Below the pieces are notes generated by a model, which was given only the letters and a program-made list of their open reading frames with translations, did not search any database and was not told the DNA's origin. 10,024 bases of DNA from Lysobacterales bacterium. GTDB taxonomy: Bacteria > Pseudomonadota > Gammaproteobacteria > Xanthomonadales > S139-57. The stretch spans positions 1-10,024 of the forward strand of contig JALWTZ010000457.1 in the NCBI GenBank assembly GCA_026993285.1, written 5' to 3'. Shown here piece by piece: positions 6,284-10,024 of this stretch. Made by a program: the position numbers and the translations under genes. The first letter of the stretch is position 1, and every line of letters starts with the position of its first letter.

Positions 6284-7572
6284 GCCGAACACACCTTGTT
6301 TTCTCCATTTTCATCGGCTGCGCCTGGCTGCTGTGCAGCCTGCCCCTGCGGGCAGAAATGAGCCCGTTTTTTGATGACAGCTACCTGCAGGGCAGCCCAC
6401 CGGCCCGAGCCGTACTGCACCTGTGGCAGGAAGGTGACCGCACCGGACAGGCCTACACCGACCTGCTCCGGAAGGAGAAAGGCTTCAACGGGCTGTATTT
6501 TCGCGCCGAAGGCTGGGAAAGCCTGCGCCGGGATGCCTACGAGTACAAGCTGGGCATCGACCTGGAACTCTATGACAACGGTCGCCATGAAGGCCGGCGT
6601 ACGCAAGCCAAAAAAATCGTCGAATCCCGCGTGCAATACCTGCAATTGCTCAATGACATGAGCCACCGGGCCAGTGACGAAAACCGTTACAACCTCCATC
6701 GGCTGGAACTCCGCCTGCAAAAGGAATGGCTGCAAGCGAAGTTGAAGCTGACCACGGAACAACTGCAAACCGCCCGCTCCGAACTCAAGGCCGGTTTTCT
6801 TACACGGGATGAATTTGCCGACTATGTGACCCGGCAAACCGAGGCGGAGCTCCGCTATCAGGCTGTGGCATCTGCCGATGACCTGGCCATGCCCAGCGGT
6901 TGGCTGGTGCTGCTCAACCGCATGGAAAAACTCGAGCTATTGCCCGAGAATGACCTGATCGAACGCGCCTACCGGCAGGATTACGGCCTGCTGTTGCAGG
7001 AGCAATTCATCGAACGGGCACAGTTTCATCCACAATGGCGTGATGATCTGGAAGCCCGGCTTTATCTGGAAGAACGCTACAACGACTACAACCGGCGCGA
7101 AGATCTGGTCGTGGGCGTGCGGGTGCGCCTGCCTCTGGACAAGCCACGCAACCGGGATGACCTCATCGAACTGGAAATCGACAGCTACCGCGAACAGGCC
7201 CAGGCCATGCGCGTGCGCATTCGCCAGCGCATCCTGCAGCAGCATCGCGCCTTTCGCCAGCATCAGGCCATGCTCAATGGCATGATGAATCAGCGCATCC
7301 AGTTGCTGCAAGAAATCCGCGACCAGCAGGAACATGCCCGCAAGGTCATTCCCTCCCTGCCCTACACGCCGGAAAAGCAGCTGCGGGTATTGGCACGAAC
7401 ACTGCTGGACCTTTCCGGTGAAATCCGCAAAAAACGGCTGCAACTGCTTGGATACATGATCGACCTGGCGGACTTGACCCGTGATGCCCGTCTGGAAACC
7501 CTGCTGCGCAACCCACCACCCATGGAGGATGAACGGCAAGCCCCCGTGGACACATCCACCCATCTGCCGTAA
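6280..7572 (+). CDS. TolC-like outer-membrane export protein (divergent)
   Basis: A 430-residue exported protein, predicted to be the outer-membrane duct of the operon. It starts with a signal peptide (basic SRTH, hydrophobic 6-22, likely cleavage after LRA at 25). The rest is mostly charged alpha-helix, with two matching modules about 187 residues apart: a beta-like strand pair ending KLGIDLELYDNGR (90-102) followed by a long helix, and VVGVRVRLPLDKPR (277-290) followed by a long helix with many Arg and Gln. This strand-then-helix duplication is the pattern of TolC/OEP proteins. I chose ATG 6280 because it overlaps the upstream stop as ATGA and puts the signal peptide at the N-terminus; ATG codons at 6241 and 6265 would add a non-signal extension. 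GGAA at 6267-6270 may serve as ribosome site. Sequence divergence is high, so the alternative is a periplasmic coiled-coil protein. The partner would be the HlyD-like first gene. Confidence 0.65.
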   Translation: MSRTHLVFSIFIGCAWLLCSLPLRAEMSPFFDDSYLQGSPPARAVLHLWQEGDRTGQAYTDLLRKEKGFNGLYFRAEGWESLRRDAYEYKLGIDLELYDNGRHEGRRTQAKKIVESRVQYLQLLNDMSHRASDENRYNLHRLELRLQKEWLQAKLKLTTEQLQTARSELKAGFLTRDEFADYVTRQTEAELRYQAVASADDLAMPSGWLVLLNRMEKLELLPENDLIERAYRQDYGLLLQEQFIERAQFHPQWRDDLEARLYLEERYNDYNRREDLVVGVRVRLPLDKPRNRDDLIELEIDSYREQAQAMRVRIRQRILQQHRAFRQHQAMLNGMMNQRIQLLQEIRDQQEHARKVIPSLPYTPEKQLRVLARTLLDLSGEIRKKRLQLLGYMIDLADLTRDARLETLLRNPPPMEDERQAPVDTSTHLP

Positions 7573-7602
7573 CCAGGCGGGAAATCCATCCACAATCTAC
7601 CC

Positions 7603-7631
7603 TTTATGGAGTATTCATAAGGGGATATAAT
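7603..7631 (+). promoter_or_regulatory. Sigma-70-like promoter for isocitrate dehydrogenase
   Basis: A perfect TATAAT -10 lies at 7626-7631. With a 17-nt spacer, the -35 position holds TTTATG (7603-7608), which matches TTGACA at only three positions. Transcription would begin near 7638, leaving a short leader that holds GGAG (7648-7651) 6 nt before the ATG at 7658. It lies just after the stop of the export operon, with no terminator in between. Confidence 0.6.
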
Positions 7632-7657
7632 CCGCGCTTTCGTTCACGGAGTCCCCC

Positions 7658-8662
7658 ATGAGTAAACAGATCTGCCTGATCGAAGGCGACGGTATCGGCC
7701 CGGAAATCACCCAGGCCACGCAAATGGTGCTGCAACGGCTCGCCCCCGAACTGGAAATTGTCCGTGCCGAAGCCGGGCTGGCCGCACTGGAGAAACACGG
7801 TGAACTGCTGCCGGCAGAGACCCTGGACAAGATCGCTGCCTCCGAAGCCGTACTCAAGGGGCCATTGACCACACCGGTCGGCAAGGGGTTCAGTTCCATT
7901 AATGTCGCCCTCCGCCGCCATTTCGACCTCTATGCCAACATCCGCCCGGTGGAGAGCGTTCCCGGCACACGAGCCCGTTACGAAAACCTGAACATCATCA
8001 CCGTGCGGGAAAATACCGAAGGGGCCTATCTGGCTGACGGGCAAAGCCTGTCCGACGACGGCGAACTGGCCGAGAGCCGCATTGTCATCACCCGCAAGGG
8101 TTCCGAGCGGGTCATTCGCCATGCCTTTGAACTGGCCAAAAGCCTCGGGCGCAAGAAGGTCACCCTGGTGCACAAGGCCAACATCCTCAAGACCACATCC
8201 GGCCTGTTTCTGCATACCGGCCGCAAGCTGGCGGAGGACTACCCGGAAATCCAATTCGAAGAAATGATCGTGGACAACACCTGCATGCAGCTGGTGATGA
8301 ACCCGGAACGCTTCGATGTCATCGTCACCACCAACCTGTTCGGCGACATCATCTCCGATCTCTGTGCCGGGCTGGTCGGTGGTTTGGGCATGGCCCCCGG
8401 TGCCAATATCGGAGAAAAGGCAGCCATCTTCGAGGCCGTGCACGGTTCCGCACCGGATATCGCCGGCCAGGGCATCGCCAACCCCACGGCACTGATGCTG
8501 GCCGCCGCCATGATGCTCGATCATCTGCATATCGACCAGGCAGGTGACCGGTTGCGCCTGGCCATCCGTCAAACCATTGAAGCCGGCGACCGCACCACGG
8601 CGGATCTGGGCGGGCAAGGCAATACCCTGGAATACACGCAGGTCGTCCTCAGCCGCCTGTAA
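7658..8662 (+). CDS. icd: NAD-dependent isocitrate dehydrogenase
   Basis: Catalyses oxidative decarboxylation of isocitrate to 2-oxoglutarate in the TCA cycle. The 334-residue length fits the short NAD-type enzymes rather than the 416-residue E. coli NADP enzyme. Seen: IEGDGIGPE (8-16); the substrate loop SSINVALRR (79-87), whose Ser and Asn favour isocitrate over isopropylmalate; YANIRP (92-97); RENTEGAY (117-124); catalytic K173 in VHKANILK; metal ligands in GDIISDL (229-235, D230 and D234); and the coenzyme loop HGSAPDIAGQGIANP (262-276). D267-I268 occupy the positions that in NADP enzymes are Lys-Tyr, which indicates NAD use. GGAG at 7648-7651 supports ATG 7658. It has its own promoter, so it is probably transcribed separately from the export operon, though read-through is possible. 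Homoisocitrate or tartrate dehydrogenases are less likely alternatives given the Ser/Asn loop. Confidence 0.92.
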   Translation: MSKQICLIEGDGIGPEITQATQMVLQRLAPELEIVRAEAGLAALEKHGELLPAETLDKIAASEAVLKGPLTTPVGKGFSSINVALRRHFDLYANIRPVESVPGTRARYENLNIITVRENTEGAYLADGQSLSDDGELAESRIVITRKGSERVIRHAFELAKSLGRKKVTLVHKANILKTTSGLFLHTGRKLAEDYPEIQFEEMIVDNTCMQLVMNPERFDVIVTTNLFGDIISDLCAGLVGGLGMAPGANIGEKAAIFEAVHGSAPDIAGQGIANPTALMLAAAMMLDHLHIDQAGDRLRLAIRQTIEAGDRTTADLGGQGNTLEYTQVVLSRL

Positions 8663-8769
8663 CCGGTCACTCCTGAAACAATCACCCGGTCAGGGAAGAT
8701 CGGGCCGGCATCCGGCAGAAAAAACCACCGCTGTGCTACAGTATTTGCAAATCATTGCCGAGTGTTTGC

Positions 8770-10024
8770 ATGCCTTCCATCATTGTCATCCGCGGGCAAC
8801 AACCGGGCCGAATCCTGCCCCTGCAGGAAGACGCGGTTCTCGGCCGAGGCTCCAGGGCTGATCTGCAACTGCCCGATCCTTCCCTTTCCCGTGAACATTG
8901 CCGTCTGTTCTGCCGGCAAAACCAATGGCATTGTGAAGACCTGAACAGCACCAATGGCGTGTATATCAATGGCCAGCATGTGCGGCATGCCCAACCCCTG
9001 AAAAGCGGAGATCTGATGACCCTGGGTCATGTACAGCTCCTGTACAGTGATGCACCCTGTATGGCAACACCCGCGGAAAACCGGGAAGAACCTGCTGATG
9101 CCAGCACGGCACCCGAGCACATGGCAACCCTGGTGGAAATCAGCCGGCTGCTGGACGACATCCCGCAAACACCACAACCCCAGGCTGCCGAATTTCAGTT
9201 GCTGGCACCGCTGCTGGCAAGGCTGGCGGTTCCCCTGCAACGTCTGGTACTGATCTGGCACAACCCGCAGGGTCATCGCCTGCAACTGCTGGTACAGGGT
9301 GGCGAATCTCCCCTGCAGGCCAGACTGGATACAGCACTTTTGCAATTTGCACTCAACCACCCGAACAATCTCATCAGCCTGGCAGCCAATACCGATCCAC
9401 GCCTGCCCGTTCGCAATGCGGCAGAAAAGCTGGGCTTGCACAGCCTGATCTGCGTGCCCATCCAGCAGGGCCCGCACCTGCTCGGCCTGCTGCTCGCCGA
9501 CAGCACCGAAGAAATCCCCGCCAACGAGGCCGAAAGCTGTTTTGATACCCTGCAGCTGCTGAGCCGATTCATTGCGCCGAAACTGATACCATCCACCTCC
9601 CAGGAACCTGGAGAAGCACCGGAAACCGGGCTGAAGGCCTGGCAAAAACAGCTCCTGACTGGGCAGCCCCCCTTTTTGCCGGGCCTGCATTGGCTGCAAA
9701 GTCATCACCATGAAGAACTGCTGTCCACGGCACTGCATTACAACAGTCCCACTCCGCATGAGCATGTTCTGCTGGCCATGGATGCACAAGGCCAGCATCA
9801 TCTCCGGCTCAGAAACCTGCTGCTGGACGAGCTCTGCATCTGGCTGGATGCCACCCTGCCCCACGAGGCCGATTTCAGCACCCTGGCCGAAACCCTAGCC
9901 CATCGCTGTCTCGGCCTGCCGGCCAGCATCCGCTGGTGCCTATTGAAGATCCATACCCGGCACAAGACCCTGCACTGGCACAACCATCAACTGCAATGGC
10001 TGAAGCTGGAAAACCGGCAGATTC
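8770..10024 (+). CDS. FHA-GAF signalling protein, possible degenerate PP2C C-terminus (cut by window edge)
   Basis: A cytoplasmic signalling protein, open at the right edge (418 codons visible). The N-terminal FHA domain (about 2-92) binds phosphothreonine peptides; its conserved residues are present: LGRGSRADL (24-32, R26), SLSREH (38-43, S40 and H43), and LNSTNGVYING (58-68). A Pro/Glu-rich linker (95-137) leads to a GAF-like domain (about 138-272; core LICVPIQQGPHLLGLLLAD at 226-244). Residues about 290-418 recall a PP2C/SpoIIE-type phosphatase (QLLTGQPPFLPGL; VLLAMDAQGQ; LKIHTRHKTLHWHNHQLQWL), but the expected GGDYYD metal motif is not seen. There is no membrane segment. ATG 8770 begins exactly at the FHA strand; the ribosome site is weak. 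The 107-nt gap from the dehydrogenase stop (8663-8769) shows no clear promoter or terminator. The partner kinase or target is unknown; FHA-GAF is firm, the rest tentative. Confidence 0.8.
   Translation, partial: MPSIIVIRGQQPGRILPLQEDAVLGRGSRADLQLPDPSLSREHCRLFCRQNQWHCEDLNSTNGVYINGQHVRHAQPLKSGDLMTLGHVQLLYSDAPCMATPAENREEPADASTAPEHMATLVEISRLLDDIPQTPQPQAAEFQLLAPLLARLAVPLQRLVLIWHNPQGHRLQLLVQGGESPLQARLDTALLQFALNHPNNLISLAANTDPRLPVRNAAEKLGLHSLICVPIQQGPHLLGLLLADSTEEIPANEAESCFDTLQLLSRFIAPKLIPSTSQEPGEAPETGLKAWQKQLLTGQPPFLPGLHWLQSHHHEELLSTALHYNSPTPHEHVLLAMDAQGQHHLRLRNLLLDELCIWLDATLPHEADFSTLAETLAHRCLGLPASIRWCLLKIHTRHKTLHWHNHQLQWLKLENRQI

Noticed and set aside
7604..8617. A 337-codon minus-strand open frame opposite the dehydrogenase
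   Set aside because: It covers a complete isocitrate dehydrogenase with all catalytic motifs on the other strand; low-stop GC-rich codon use explains the long antisense frame.
8704..8720. GCCGG-CAT-CCGGC hairpin as a terminator of the dehydrogenase
   Set aside because: The stem is followed by a run of A, not T, on the plus strand, and the T-run on the minus strand precedes the stem, so neither orientation fits an intrinsic terminator.
8752..9864. A 370-codon minus-strand open frame opposite the FHA gene
   Set aside because: The plus strand encodes clear FHA and GAF signatures in one uninterrupted frame; the minus frame is its shadow.

Overview
The window looks like chromosomal DNA of a gammaproteobacterium with moderately high GC. 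The evidence is a DeaD/CsdA-type RNA helicase, a short (334-residue) NAD-type isocitrate dehydrogenase that closely resembles my memory of the Xanthomonas-type enzyme, and an Alg8/Alg44-like pair best known from Pseudomonas and Azotobacter alginate synthesis. I see no insertion sequences, phage genes, tRNA or rRNA genes, or CRISPR repeats. No species can be named from the sequence alone.

Layout. (1) 1-1595, minus strand: deaD, cut at its 3' end by the window edge. (2) 1596-1678: a short divergent region holding a possible extended -10 and two small stem-loops in the deaD leader. (3) 1679-1984, plus: a small DUF962/Mpo1-like membrane protein. (4) 1985-2151: an upstream region with a small inverted repeat. 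(5) 2152-7572, plus: a compact three-gene operon. (6) 7603-7631: a sigma-70-like promoter for (7) 7658-8662, an NAD-dependent isocitrate dehydrogenase. (8) 8770-10024, plus: an FHA-GAF protein whose C-terminal part may be a degenerate PP2C/SpoIIE phosphatase; it runs off the right edge.

The most interesting part is the operon at 2152-7572, which reads as a self-contained, c-di-GMP-controlled exopolysaccharide synthesis and export machine. Gene 1 is an Alg44-like protein: a cytoplasmic PilZ domain with an intact RxxxR...DxSxxG signature, one membrane helix, and an HlyD-type periplasmic arm with a coiled coil of about 115 residues. Gene 2 is an Alg8-like family 2 glycosyltransferase fused through a final membrane helix to a right-handed beta-helix domain of about 375 residues (pectate-lyase-3 / C5-epimerase-like fold) that is predicted to lie in the periplasm. 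Gene 3 is a signal-peptide-bearing, alpha-helical protein with two TolC-like modules. Gaps are 4 nt and a 4-nt ATGA overlap. The implied model is that PilZ binds c-di-GMP and activates the synthase, the fused beta-helix modifies or guides the polymer as it emerges, and the HlyD arm docks onto the TolC-like duct. In the alginate system the equivalent roles are split among Alg8, Alg44, AlgG, AlgK, AlgX and AlgE; no algD, algK, algE, algX or acetylation genes are in this window. The polymer is unknown, and the model is inference from domain content.
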